The notes below the pieces were generated by a model that saw only the letters and a program-made list of their open reading frames with translations, was not told the origin of the DNA and made no database searches. Below, in pieces: positions 1 through 11,800 of a DNA stretch of 64,000 bases. Where the stretch lies: NCBI GenBank assembly GCA_027475525.1, contig JAMWFC010000116.1:2355826-2419825 (forward strand), given 5' to 3'. The stretch is from Macrolepiota albuminosa. Lineage: Eukaryota; Basidiomycota; Agaricomycetes; Agaricales; Agaricaceae. Position 1 is the stretch's first letter; each line of letters opens with the position of its first letter. Position numbers and translations under genes: made by a program.

Positions 1-633
1 AAGCTTGCAGAACTCTTGTAAGAATCTTTCCCGGATATGGTTACTTCTCAACAGGTTCCATTGTCAAGACTCATAGAGTTTAGTAGGCTTGCAAAGTCAT
101 AAAAAACACTGCCAAGGCCAACTTTTACCGCGTTGATGGAAAACAAGACCTGGTCAAGAATTGAATCTGAATTTCAGTGCCGTCCGAGAGACCAGCCACT
201 CACTAGTCATTGCCGACACTCCCACATGCTATGATATCCTCCTCAGGCTAGACGGACCACAGCCGCACGCTCCAACCAAGTAGTTTGGAGTTATGAGGGC
301 GAGTAGCGCATTCCACCCACAACTTATACCACTTACCAGCTGTCAACTGGCACCAGAATTCATGTGTTCTCATCTTGCAAAAGATGACAACGCACTTCGT
401 CATCGCATCACGCACACGCAGATGTTGCAAATTGCGCAGGGAAATGGCTCATTAAATAGCTTGCCTGTGGACTCGAATTAGGTCAACTGAGGCATATATT
501 CTTAGTATTAATATGTCCTGAGCCATAATTGTTTAGATTGTAATTATCGGATTGGTCTGGATATTTATGAATTGAGAACGTGACGCGTTGACGCTTACGC
601 GTCTTCGAGGTCGCTACTTTTGGCTTTTACACA
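1..633. other. Gene-free left edge and RPT4 upstream region
   Basis: No gene can be supported here. One forward frame near 1-170 reads peptide-like text interrupted by two adjacent stop codons, so it may be a decayed remnant of something, but I cannot name it. The last 60 bases form the RPT4 promoter and carry two ACGCGT boxes. Confidence 0.5.
583..602. promoter_or_regulatory. Two ACGCGT (MCB-type) boxes upstream of RPT4
   Basis: ACGCGT occurs at 583-588 and again at 597-602, 14 bp apart and within about 50 bp of the RPT4 start codon at 634. ACGCGT is the MluI cell-cycle box bound by MBF-type factors in yeasts. Function here is inference from the motif and its position. Confidence 0.4.
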
Positions 634-2256
634 ATGGATGCACAACCCTCATCATCTGCCGGCGCCATTGATCAACGCAGGAAAGATGCTTTCAAGGCTT
701 ATCGAGAGGTCTCTTTACACAGGTTTTCAATACAACTCTTGTTGACATTCGCCTCTTTAGAAAATGAGAAACCATGAGACTATCAGTGAAAGCCTTAAGA
801 ATCGTGTGTGGTTTTCTTTTTGGTTGCCCTTCTCGTCTAATGCCATCCAGTTCGTTTTTCTCTCAAGGACTTGGAAAAAGAATATGCTAAGACGGAAGAC
901 GACATCAAAGCCGTACAATCTGTTGGACAAATCATTGGTGAAGTCATGAAGCAACTTGACGATGAGCGGTGTGCGTTTGACGAATCTATACGCTACTTGA
1001 AGACTAATGAACGGTTTATAGTCATTGTCAAGGCTTCTTCAGGACCGCGTTACGTCGTCTCTTATCGTCCTGCACTTCCTGCGGCGAAGCTCAAAGCTGG
1101 AACTCGGGTTTCCCTCGATATGACTACGCTGACAATAATGCGGATACTACCACGGGAAGTTGATCCTTTGGTGTACAAGATGAGCCTGGAAGATCCTGGA
1201 GGAGCTTCGTTCGCGGGAATTGGTGGTTTGGGGGAGCAAGTACGAGAACTGCGCGAGGCAAGTAATGATATCTCGCTTCACCCAGAATCTTGTAATGTCA
1301 TTAAATCTAGATCATTGAACTACCATTACTCAACCCAGAGCTCTTCCTTAGAGTCGGTATAAAGCCGCCGAAAGGCGTTCTTTTATATGGCCCTCCTGGA
1401 ACGGGCAAAACCCTCCTTGCGCGTGCTGTTGCTGCTACCTTGAACACGAACTTCTTGAAAGTCGTTTCATCAGCTATTGTCGACAAATATATCGGCGAAA
1501 GTGCACGTGTCGTAAGAGAGATGTTCGGGTATGCGAAGGACCATGAACCCTGTGTGATATTCATGGACGAAATTGACGCTATTGGTGGCCGTCGTTTTTC
1601 CGAAGGGACGAGTGCAGATCGAGAAATACAGCGGACCTTGATGGAGGTGTGTTAAAGATTGTGCTCGAGATCATATATTGCGATTCACACTTTTGCCACG
1701 ATAGCTTCTCAATCAGATGGATGGCTTTGATTCGCTAGGAAAGACGAAGATAATCATGGCTACGAATCGTCCGGATACTTTGGACCCTGCTCTCCTCCGC
1801 CCTGGTCGCCTAGATCGCAAGATTGAAGTGCCCCTGCCCAACGAACAAGCCCGGTTAGAGATTCTTAAGATCCATGCTGCACCTGTCAATAAAGGTGGTG
1901 ATATTGACTATGAGGCAATTGTAAAGGTACGTTCCAACCTTTCCTTCTTCAGATTTCCAATTATTTAAACCGGTGTTCAAGCTTTCTGATTCCTTCAATG
2001 GTGCTGATCTACGAAACGTCGTGACGGAAGCCGGCATGTTTGCAATCCGTGACGATAGGTCAGTTAATGATGCAAAGGAAAACGTGAGGTTATTGAAATT
2101 TGTTGTTTGTCAGAGAGTACATCAATCAAGAAGACTTGACAAAAGCTGCCAGGAAGGTTGGGGAGGCGAAGAAGCACGAGAGTAAGTACCTGTTTTCGCT
2201 ATCCCTTTACCTCTGACTCAGCGGTTACTTTAGCCAAGATGGAATATTCTACGTAG
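634..2256 (+). CDS. RPT4: 26S proteasome regulatory subunit Rpt4 (AAA ATPase)
   Basis: One of six AAA ATPases in the base ring of the 19S proteasome cap, which unfolds ubiquitylated substrates and feeds them into the 20S core. The spliced product has an N-terminal coiled coil ([17 protein letters not shown]), the OB-fold segment ([10 protein letters not shown]), Walker A GPPGTGKT, Walker [14 protein letters not shown], the SRH region ending RPGRLDRK, and a C-terminal helical domain (SFNGADLRN). Order and spacing match Rpt4 (PSMC6) rather than other Rpt subunits. ATG 634 opens exon 1 (634-708), and frame fixes the later joins. The intron at 1258-1310 starts with GC (gcaagt). The last exon ends KMEYST-stop at 2254-2256. 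Length, about 390-400 residues, is normal. Confidence 0.95.
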
Positions 2257-2400
2257 AGGCAGACTGGGCCACTTATACCTATAAACCAGACCAGATTATT
2301 ACAAATTCCGCGCTTAATTTGGCTGTGATTATAAAAAAAACGAACAATCGTCCCAAAGAAACACTATGTAAATTACATCCGCGTGAACAGTCCAACTGAC

Positions 2401-5398
2401 TTAAAATCCGAATATTCTTCCTCTCTTTTTCTTCTTCTCATCCTTCCCTGATTGGGTGGCTGTCGAGTGAACAGACGGGGATAAAGAGTTTGTCGGTGAC
2501 ATCTTCGGGACCTCAAGACGTTCACGAAGGGCGGCGCGTGATGATGGCGGCGCAGCACGTTGTGGAGGTGGCGCATCTTTGGTATAATACTTCTCATCGT
2601 AGAACTCCTGGAAGGTTCGTGTACCTTGCCTCTCATGGAGACCATTGGGTAAAGCTCTTGAGCCAACACCACCAAGTTCTAGGACCTTTAGATCATCGAC
2701 AAATTGCCGTGGCGTAATCGTGTGTGTCGAACCTTGAGTCAGTGAAAAAGTTCGATCAAAAAATTGGATAGGAAACAAGGGTAACGTACCAAGATAGACA
2801 TCTCTGTTCAAGGTGCTTGAGAGTTGATAAGATTCCCTCAGTTCTGAGAACGTGGCTCCACCAACGACGAACACTATGATCCGTCCTCGTACTTCTAGTT
2901 GTGATACGCCCGATCTTGCTCTATGCCACGATGGCTTCTGGCTACGAAGAGATGTTGGCTGTGGGGTAGGGGACCGTAGACTCGAGGGCATCGGTGCTGA
3001 TGCAGGAGTCTCCTTAACGTATGGGAACAACAAGTTATCTAGCTTGCCAGCCACGTGCTCCTGCAATACTGTTCAGTCTCGCTCAGTTCAACATAGTGGA
3101 GAATATATACCTCAAGAAGTGCCCTCAACACCGGCTTATAGCGAGATAGCTCGTACTCATCATCATTAGATGATTTTTGTCTGAACTTCTTCTTGCTGTC
3201 CCGGTCCGCGGCGGTCTAAAAGACAACTGATTTTAACAGGTTATCTAACATTGAGGGGTGACTTACTCTGCTTATCCGAACACCCATGTGAACCAGTGCA
3301 TTTACAGCGTCCTGTTCTGCCAAGGTCAATCGCGCGTGCTGATAGAGCCTCCTACGGTCTTCCTCAGGTACGCCGTCACGATATTGGATATACAAAGCGA
3401 CGATGCGAACTTTGTTTATATTCCTAATTGTGGGATGTCAGTAGTTGCCTCAGAGAAGAACCTCAAGGAACACACGAACACAACGTCCCGACTATCAAGA
3501 AGGGGTACCATCTCCTCTACAAGGTGCTTCGGTGTCTTTCCTTCTGCGGTGACACCAGTCGCACAACACTGGAAAGGAGAATCGTTGGAGAAGAAGAAGA
3601 GGCGAGATTGACGGGAAAGGACATACCTGTTCAACATTTGCGACAATAGGGAGTTTGTTGCGCTCAAAGATCGCCATACAGTCCTGGGCCATATTCAAAT
3701 GTAGAGAGAACTGGGAGGCAACATGAACACATGGGTATTCGGTAAATGATATGATACTCGAACCTTCTCTCGCTGTTCTTGATATTGCGGCAGGTTTGCA
3801 AGCATATCTTTCATGTCATTCAGACTTGCGGCGGCACCCTCTCTGCAAGGTATGGCTCGATGCAAAGCAGCTCAGAAGAGGAAACCTAACGTACCCCTGG
3901 AATACAGCATTTTCTTGCAAAAACTTGTTAAAGTCTCCCAATAGCTTATCAATTGCTTCTTTCATGTGCATATGTCGGACTTCTGTCCAGACTGTATCCG
4001 AGTCGGATAGTGTTGCGGTTTTATCCTCGTACGCGCCGACGGAGGATTGGAATTTATACCTGTTGTGAAAGTCAGATGTGGATAAAGCAAGGATTTACGC
4101 GACGACGGACGTGTATTTGGCCCCGTCTTCTATCGGGAGAAGATCATTGACCATAGCTTGGTACGTGAATTCATGAAGGAAAGGGGCGACCATGTCCATT
4201 GTTCGGTCAGTAATTATTAGAGTCGCTCGCGGACGTGATGCTTCTGCGCTGCCCGGTGGGTGTTTCTATGAAAGTGGTAAGCATCAATAAACAACAAGGT
4301 TAGGTGGGCAATGTACACCGAAATCAGGGTTTTGCTTCTTATGCTCTTCCAAAGCATTCTGAACGAAGAAAGCGAGTATCTTTGTGGCATGATCATTCTC
4401 AACGGCTTCGTAAGCTCTTGCTTCGGCACCACGTGCGAGGTTAGTACGCCACCGTGAGCTGGTTTCTGGTGGAGGTGGCGGACGTGTTGAAGCGTGAGGT
4501 TTAAGAGCACCCAGTGGAGGATGATGGGAAGGCACGTAATATCGGATGAACGGGAACTCATTAAAGGTAATGCAAACATTTGATATCTTGTGTCAGTAGC
4601 CATTGAACATTATTAGGCTTGCGTCAGGAAAAGGCGCGATACACACCATTTTGGCGGCAAATCTCAAGTCCTCTTCAACACGAATCCGGGCCGATTTGAA
4701 GGCCATATCATTCTGCGGCGGGCTATACAAGCCAAAGAACATTGCTGGTTCTTGGACAGAGAATGCCTGCGCCTCCGTTGCTGGAAATCATCTCAGGGGG
4801 TTGCCGAGAGATCACAATTGGAAGATTGCGTACCCCAGAAGTTTAGAAACACCTCTCTGAGTCCCCGCAGATATGGCTCAGCAGTCGACGTTGTCAGTCG
4901 TTGGAACAACTGTTCATCCAGACCTGGTGATGCATGGGCGTAAAGATCAGTCGCGGGAGTCCGAAATTGCACCCATGTACCTTCGATAAAGAACAGATGG
5001 GCGCCGGCATATTGCTTGACCTCCCCAGAGAAGTCCTTGATTATCCGGTCGACGTTTTGGGATGTCGGCATAAGTAGGTATAATGCCTCGAAACCAGGCT
5101 GGGGGTCGCGATAGTTGGAGATGGATTCTATTACTATGCTCTGTCGGACGCGACGAACTCGCTGTAGGAGAAGGAGAACATACAAGTAACATTCTCCTCT
5201 AAGACATCGAATTGCTTAAGCGTCGAGCCCAGCAATCTCTGCGAGTGTTCATCGACAACTAATATCTTCCATTTACTGGGCGGATTGACGGAACGAAGGA
5301 TTTCCAGAAACTCTACGAACAGCGAGATCAACCCTGAAAACAGAGAATAAACAAGCTTTGAACACACTGTTTCTTACTAGACTTATCAAGGATGCCAT
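2401..5398 (-). CDS. SEC1: Sec1/Munc18-family SNARE regulator (Sec1)
   Basis: SM protein that binds syntaxin/SNARE complexes and promotes exocytic vesicle fusion at the plasma membrane. The N-terminal domain is clear: [19 protein letters not shown], then a [22 protein letters not shown] segment typical of Sec1. The C-terminal domain reads [19 protein letters not shown] followed by the [11 protein letters not shown] motif. The C-terminus is extended, Pro/Ser-rich, and ends in a basic [11 protein letters not shown] tail. The likely start is the ATG at 5398 (MASLISL...), joined to [11 protein letters not shown] by a short intron whose acceptor is uncertain. At least seven exons. The stop lies about 150 bp from the convergent RPT4 end. 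Exocytic Sec1 fits better than Vps45 or Sly1, but this was judged by eye. Confidence 0.88.
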
Positions 5399-5566
5399 GA
5401 AGAAATAAGGAGCCGCGATTTGTCCCAAGTCTCGAAACGGCGTCCCTGGCTGTATTGACTACGGCAATATCCGATCATGTGGCAGTGGTATCGTAATCGG
5501 GTATAAACACTATGTATCTCTTCTAAACATTTCACATGCAGAATCATCCATCCATTATCAGTAAGT

Positions 5567-7480
5567 CTATATGAACATCGCCATAACACCTGCTACTATA
5601 GCTGTACCAAAGAAAGGGACTGTGTTTGTGTAGCCAGCACTCTTCGAATCTTTGAAATCTAGAACACCATCTCCATCAATGTCGAATCCACCTTGTGAGT
5701 TGTTGTAGCTTGGGAATGTGTTATTGGTATTAGATTCAAAATAGAGATTTGATGCGGATATGTTGCTGCATTTGCCAATGGCCTCCAACTAGTTTATCCA
5801 TGTCAGATCCTGAAGTGGAATAGAGACAGATATTACCTTGAAGGGAGGGTTGTGGGTCAAAGCTGCATCAAGGGTATAACCGATGGCGAGATCCACGGTG
5901 ATCTGGTAGAGGTCGTGCTGGAGAACAATGAAGCTAAATGTACGTGTTGGTAACACTGATGATATCGCAGACAAAAAGAGTCTACTTACCCAGTGTTGAT
6001 GACTGTAGCGTTAGAAAGAATGTTTTGGAAGGTGGCAAAAGAATTTGGTCCAGCAACCAAGCCACCAGCAACTTTCCAATCTGATTAATAGTGTAAGGAG
6101 ACTTGGTGCAGACTAGAAGGCAGGTAACATGCCGTTAGTGTCAAATGGGACACCATCAGGTGTACGAGTCCACATGATAGGAACCAAGCCCATTGCGTGT
6201 GCAATAGCGCGGACCCGATCGTCTATTGCATAATCGTCGACATAAGTCAAAGAAGGAAAGGAAACAGCAGGAAGGGCCGTACCGATGTCGCCATAGGGAG
6301 GTCGCATCGTGGTAGGGGTGACACCGAGAACAGTGCGGATGGCATGTCGAGTCCATCCCAGCTCAGCCACGATCTGCTCGTTCGTCAAAGACGTGAGATG
6401 CTATAAGCAGGAGGTCAAAACCTATTCAACTCTGATATATGGGTATTTACCTTATGCGACCATGTGTGAACGCTGATTTCATGGCCAGCCATGTATTCTT
6501 CAAGTAGGACTTGGGGGCGCTCAACCACACGGGATCCTACAACGAAAAAAGTCGCCGAGACGTTCTTCTGGTTGAGGTAGTTCAACAAAGTTCTTTGACA
6601 CGACGTCAGTCATTAAATGTTACGAACAGATTCATAGAACATACTGAGCTGTGGGGGATGATGAGTGATGTTTTTGACGGAAAGAAAACTACTTCAACTT
6701 ACTATAAGGTGATGGTCCATCATCAAAACTTGGGGAAACATCAACCATACCATTCATACAGACACTCGAGTTACTTACCTGACGCCCCACGTAAGTTTGT
6801 CGGGACAAGAAACAATATCTATCGAGATGTTAGTGAGCGAGGAGATGATCAGAATCCAGAGCGTTACCTGTGGGTCGTGTATAACCTCCACATGTCCACC
6901 ATCCGCGGTTGGCGGCATCGGCGGCAGCGGCGGTATCATTGACGCAGGAACCGTCCACAGTCGGAGGAATATTCGGAATGTCCTTTCCTTCAAGCTCTTT
7001 CATCCACATCGCTACTTCATCCGAGTCTTTTACAGGTCAATTGCGAGATCCAGCATAAACGAGCGCAGACAATCACCTGTAGAAGGGATATGATCCTCCG
7101 CTGGCCAATCCGCAAGGTTGAACACGACTAGTGGTTTGAGCGACGATAAGGCGACGTGGTCAAATCTGATTAGATGAGGACTTACAAGGAGTTGGGAGCG
7201 CAGGAGCACCAGAGACGGGAGGAGAAGCACCCGCAGAAAACGTCTGGCTGACGGGAAGTGTAGTTTGGGAGGGCATACCAAATGTGATGCTCGAAAGTGG
7301 GGGGATAGCAGTGCCAGTAGGAGCTTGCAAAAGGGTGACTCCAGCCGCTGTAGTCGCTCCAGTCACAACCGCCGCTGCCTGACGTTTGTGAACAATCTCA
7401 ACATGACGGGGACTCAGTGCATTGGCATGAGAGGCAACCAGAAGAGCAACAAGAGTCGCGAGAGAAGAAGAGCGCTTCAT
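5567..7480 (-). CDS. Chitin deacetylase, secreted and probably GPI-anchored
   Basis: Polysaccharide deacetylase (NodB/CE4 fold) that turns cell-wall chitin into chitosan. The product begins with a signal peptide (MKRSSSLATLVALLVASHANA) and a Thr/Ser/Pro-rich stretch. The catalytic domain follows: SFDDGPSPY (motif 1, paired Asp), HTWSH (zinc histidines), RPPYGD (motif 3), and a late IVLQHD segment (motif 5). After it come an Asn/Ser-rich linker and a hydrophobic C-terminal tail (FFGTAIVAGVMAMFI), as expected for a GPI signal. Start ATG at 7480, about ten exons. All catalytic motifs are intact. It resembles Cda proteins of Cryptococcus and mushrooms, and I infer a role in cell-wall remodelling. 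Confidence 0.93.
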
Positions 7481-8174
7481 GATGGGTAGCGAACGGACGA
7501 AAAAAAGAACGGCGGCTGCGCTTATGGCGCGGATAATGGTTGAGGGGGGAAAGAACAAGAAAAAACAAATCACCACACAATATCGCGAGCCAAGGTTTTT
7601 TTTTCGCTCACGTGGAAACCATAATACATACATCAAGGTTACGGATAAGACGTTGTCTAAGATGCATAAAATTCGGCCGCTAAAGACGCTTCAGCCAGGC
7701 ACAGACTACAGTGTGCAAAAGTCCAGTTAAAGCCACCAGTGATGTATCGTTTGAGCCTCATAAATGCATCAAGAGCGTCTTGAAAGAAACACTTACACCG
7801 GGGCAAGGGCCGCATTTAGGCCGCGATGTGTTACGTGTTGATGCGACATCAATCTCGCGGATCTGATCTTGTAAACTAAGTAATCACCTGATAAGGTATT
7901 TACATAGCCAGTTCCCGCTCTTGTTTGAAAGGCCAAGGACATGATCTCATGCACAGTTTCGTGTCATTCATTCAAACTGAGGCCACCACAACTATAGCTC
8001 TGGACCGCCAATGCAGCTATTACCTCAAATCATCCGGGCCGTCACTTTAAAAGAACTCTCAAATAAAAATACAAACAGTTGTCCCGAGTCTGGATATCGA
8101 TATAATCCCTAGACAAGTCAGAGAATCACTCCTGAACAAGGCAGGAGAAGTCCACCATCCCAACCAGAAAAGAA

Positions 8175-8328
8175 CCCAATACGGCAGTGATGACCACCCC
8201 ACATATGAGATAGATAAATATCTAAGATAGTCATGCACCTCACAGCTCGTCCCCAATACGGCAGTGATGACCACCCCACATATGAGATAGATAAATATCT
8301 AAGATAGTCATGCACCTCACAGCTCGTC
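8175..8328. repeat. Exact 77-bp tandem duplication
   Basis: Bases 8175-8251 and 8252-8328 are identical, head to tail, with no mismatch I can find. The unit starts cccaatacggcagtgatgac and ends cacagctcgtc. It lies in non-coding DNA. Confidence 0.95.
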
Positions 8329-8761
8329 CATGTCACGCAAACCACCCACGACAAGTTCCCAAGCCAAATTATCAAATACGCCATACGCACTTCGAGTTAC
8401 GACGGAATAGAAAAAAAAGTCAAAACACCAAAGCGACCAAGGCTCGCACGACGATTCTCAAGAAAGCTCCCAGCTTCCATCTTCTACCACAAACATACAC
8501 ATCCCACTTACTCCTACACACACAACACACACAAGTCGTGATCCATCATTAATACGAACAAAATACAGATGCAGGGTCGGGGGGCGGGGGGGGACTAGAG
8601 AGGGGGTAAATATCGACGACGTAAAAAAGAGAGAGAGATAACAACAAGCGCAACAAACAAGTCGTGTTGTGTCGTAGAAAGCGAAAGATAAAAAAAAAAA
8701 AGAGCGCGAAGCAACGAGTAAAAAAGAAAAAACGACTCAGCAATATACAATACACGTAAAA

Positions 8762-8787
8762 CACTAAAACTAAAACTAAAACTAAAA
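8762..8787. repeat. ACTAAA microsatellite
   Basis: Four consecutive ACTAAA units, followed by poly-A/poly-AG sequence, in the 3' flank of the Rho GEF gene. Confidence 0.85.
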
Positions 8788-8845
8788 AAAAAGAAAAAAA
8801 AAGACCACTCCACTACAAAAAAAAAAAAAAGAAAACGCATCCCAA

Positions 8846-11800
8846 TCACCGGGGCACAGACATCATCGACGCCGAATCCGACAAAGGCCGCTGCGACCCC
8901 CCCACCGCCGTCGCCGCCGCCGCTGCTGTCGGGCGCAACGCAAGCACACGATCATCAGACACGATCAAAATCTCATCTCGTCCTATCCCCTGCGGATTCC
9001 TCGGCGGCGGATACGCATTAGGATGCTGGACTTGAACTTGAACTTGGTGTTGCGGTTGTTGTTGTGGTTGGTACTGTTGTTGTTGTAGTTGCGGTTGGTA
9101 CTGTTGTTGTTGCTGTGGTTGTGGTTGGTACTGCTGTGGTTGTTGTTGCGGTTGGTACTGTCCGTACGGAGGCGCGCCGTATCCCCCATACGCCGGAATA
9201 TGATGAGGCGGAGGCGGAGGCGGAGCATAAGGATTATGATACTCATATCCCCCTCCTCCCACATGCGCATGCGGATACGCCTGCACCGGGCTAGAAGTAC
9301 TCGTCGTAACCGAAGGCGGCGTATCCGCAAACAACAACCGCAAGTTCGATCCCTGTATGACCTGCGACAGGTGCCCACTCTCAATATGCCGAACCTCGAC
9401 AAACGACGGCTCAAACGCCAAAACATACGGTTCATGCAACGCTTCATCAAATCAATAACCTAGAAGAACAAAAAGAAGCATTTTATTTAGACTCACCAAA
9501 CCCGGTCGGGTTACCCTCCCAGTAAACCATAAAGTCTTTCCGTGATTGACGGCCGTTCTTGTTGACGTAGAAAGCAAACTCTACACAATAAATACGTCAT
9601 CGATTATAGAGCATAGTAAAAAAAAAAAAACACAAACCATCATAACACAGCAAAAACTCGTTATGAATCCGATAAATCGCCATGGGCCGTAAATTCTCCC
9701 GCTTGCGTACAAACTCGAGGTTCTCGTCATTAGGATCCAGCAACCCCTGAGTATCCAAGCTCTCAAGATCGACAATCTCAAAACCTCTAGAGCACCCGAC
9801 ACACATCTTGGTCTTGAGATAATGAATCGACGTCGACTCTACAGGGATATAAAACTCCTTTTCATCACAAAACTCGTCAGCAACGGCAACCGTCCCCAAC
9901 AACATGTCACACGTACTCTGAACAACTTGAGTGTATCGTTACCACCCTGCAACAACTTGCGAAAGGTCGGTTTCGCACGTCCCCGGACATTTTGGTCAAT
10001 AGGCTCCAATGTCTTGAACGTGCTGGACAATTGACTCGACTTGACAATACAAACCAAAACTCTTCCAAGACAAAACCCGGCCTTGAAAAACGACGTATGG
10101 GAAGAAATCCGTTTTGCACGTTTGAGGCCCGCAAGTGGGTCGTTGGGATCCAACGCGTCAAGGGGAAACGTAATCACTTGTCTCTCTGCGACAAAAAGTA
10201 AACCAAAGCATCAAAGGCGTAATGGGGCGTCATTTACCGGACAAGACAATCAGGAGCTGATAATCCTCCAAAACGTCCACTTGCGCAACATCCAGCAACG
10301 CTAGGACCCTAATAGGTTCCCGCCCAGCATCTCGAAGGTCAGTAAAATAAACACCGTCGTTTGTCCCGTACACAATCTTCCGTCCACCATCTACATATAT
10401 TTCATCAGAGGGCAATCAAACAACAAAGGACACAACACCACTGACTGAACGGCGCCGCACAATTAACCCTATTAGGCCCATAAAAAAACCCCTCGTTCAA
10501 AACGACCGTGTCAAAAAACATGCTGCGCTCACGCAACATCGTCTGCTGCTTAACGATCAAATCCAACCACTTTTTGTGCAGGACCGGCGTGGGCGCCCAC
10601 AAGACGAGATTGTAAAACTTGCGCCCGAGATGCATGAAATTGATCCAGTTCTGCCCCTTTGCTTCGGCCTTGACAACAATGGGCGGGACACCAGTGGCCG
10701 ATACGCGGTTCAGAGACGACTTTCTGACGAGTGCGTGCTTGCCTCTTTTGTTTGCGGTCAGTGCTGCGTCTTCTGGAGCCGCGATGAGGAGGAGTTCCAG
10801 TGGGATAGGCTGAGAAATTCCATATGCATGTGGTCTGAGGAAAGGATACAAAGCGTGCTCACGCGTCGATAGACCTTGAACTGTTCGTGCTGCTTGGTTT
10901 TCATCGGCTTGGTGAAGAGAATGGCGTGGTCAAACATGTAAACTTGGATGTCGCCGTCACGCTTGTTGAACGTATCCTTTCCAATCAATTGTCGACCTTC
11001 CTCTTCGAGACGCAAATCCTGCAAGAAGCGTCAGCAAAAGTGATGTATCAAATGCAAGTTGACGCACGACTTGCTCTCCAGGTCTGAATACCAACTGCTG
11101 TTCAAGCTGCATGAGATTGAACCGGTTCTCGGTCTTGCCACTCTCTTCGTTGACTCTGCGCAGGAAATCTCGGACAATGGTTATCACTTTGGAAAGAGCC
11201 AACTTGTCCGGACTATCATCCGGTGTGTGCTTGAGCACAGCTTCGAGCAACAGAGGGTACCTTGCCAGTCTTGTCGTGGGTTTGGTGAGATAGGCGTTCA
11301 ATTCGAGTTTGCGAGATTCGGGAAGTCGTTCAGTCGTCTGGGACCCATGTAACTACCATCAGTAAATATCAGAAACAACACACCTCGACAAACTGAGCAA
11401 AAGCAGGATTGGCATTCTTCTCCTTTTCAAACTCGTACTTGCCATACAACTGATGAGAACCGTACTGCACAAACGGACCAAAATGGGGGACGACGTCCAA
11501 AAGAACGTCGCCGATACGCTCGACAACGGCATAGGATTTTTGGCGTTTATTGAGGGCGTCGCGTAGGCGGGTGTTGACGGCAATGATGTCGTGGAGGTTC
11601 CAAAAGACTTGGGTGAGAAAGTCTGTTCTGCGATCGGGGGAAATGACGTCCGAGTCTTTGAGGCGGCCTATCCATGTCTAGAAGAGAGTGAGTGAAAGAC
11701 GAGGCCAAGTAGAGGCGCGTACATCACGAAGATACTCCATGTCGCGTACGAAATCGCGTTCGGTGTAAATGACCTCGTTGATAGCCTCCTGGCGCTTCTT

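Larger units (their letters stand above)
7481..8845. other. Intergenic region with low-complexity tracts
   Basis: No coding sequence is supported. The left part is the promoter and leader of the chitin deacetylase gene. The right part holds the 77-bp duplication, G-rich runs near 8578-8594, long A-runs between 8690 and 8831, and an ACTAAA repeat. Open frames here are composed of homopolymer residues and are not credible proteins. Confidence 0.6.

Noticed and set aside
1..170. Peptide-like text at the left edge, possible end of a mobile-element or chromatin protein
   Set aside because: Two adjacent stops interrupt the frame and no family could be named.
8549..8849. Minus-strand Phe/Leu/Ser-rich small ORFs
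   Set aside because: Translations of poly-A and poly-G tracts in non-coding DNA.
9064..9463. Plus-strand open frames rich in Val/Leu or Arg
   Set aside because: They are complements of the Gln/Pro repeat in the Rho GEF, with no independent support.
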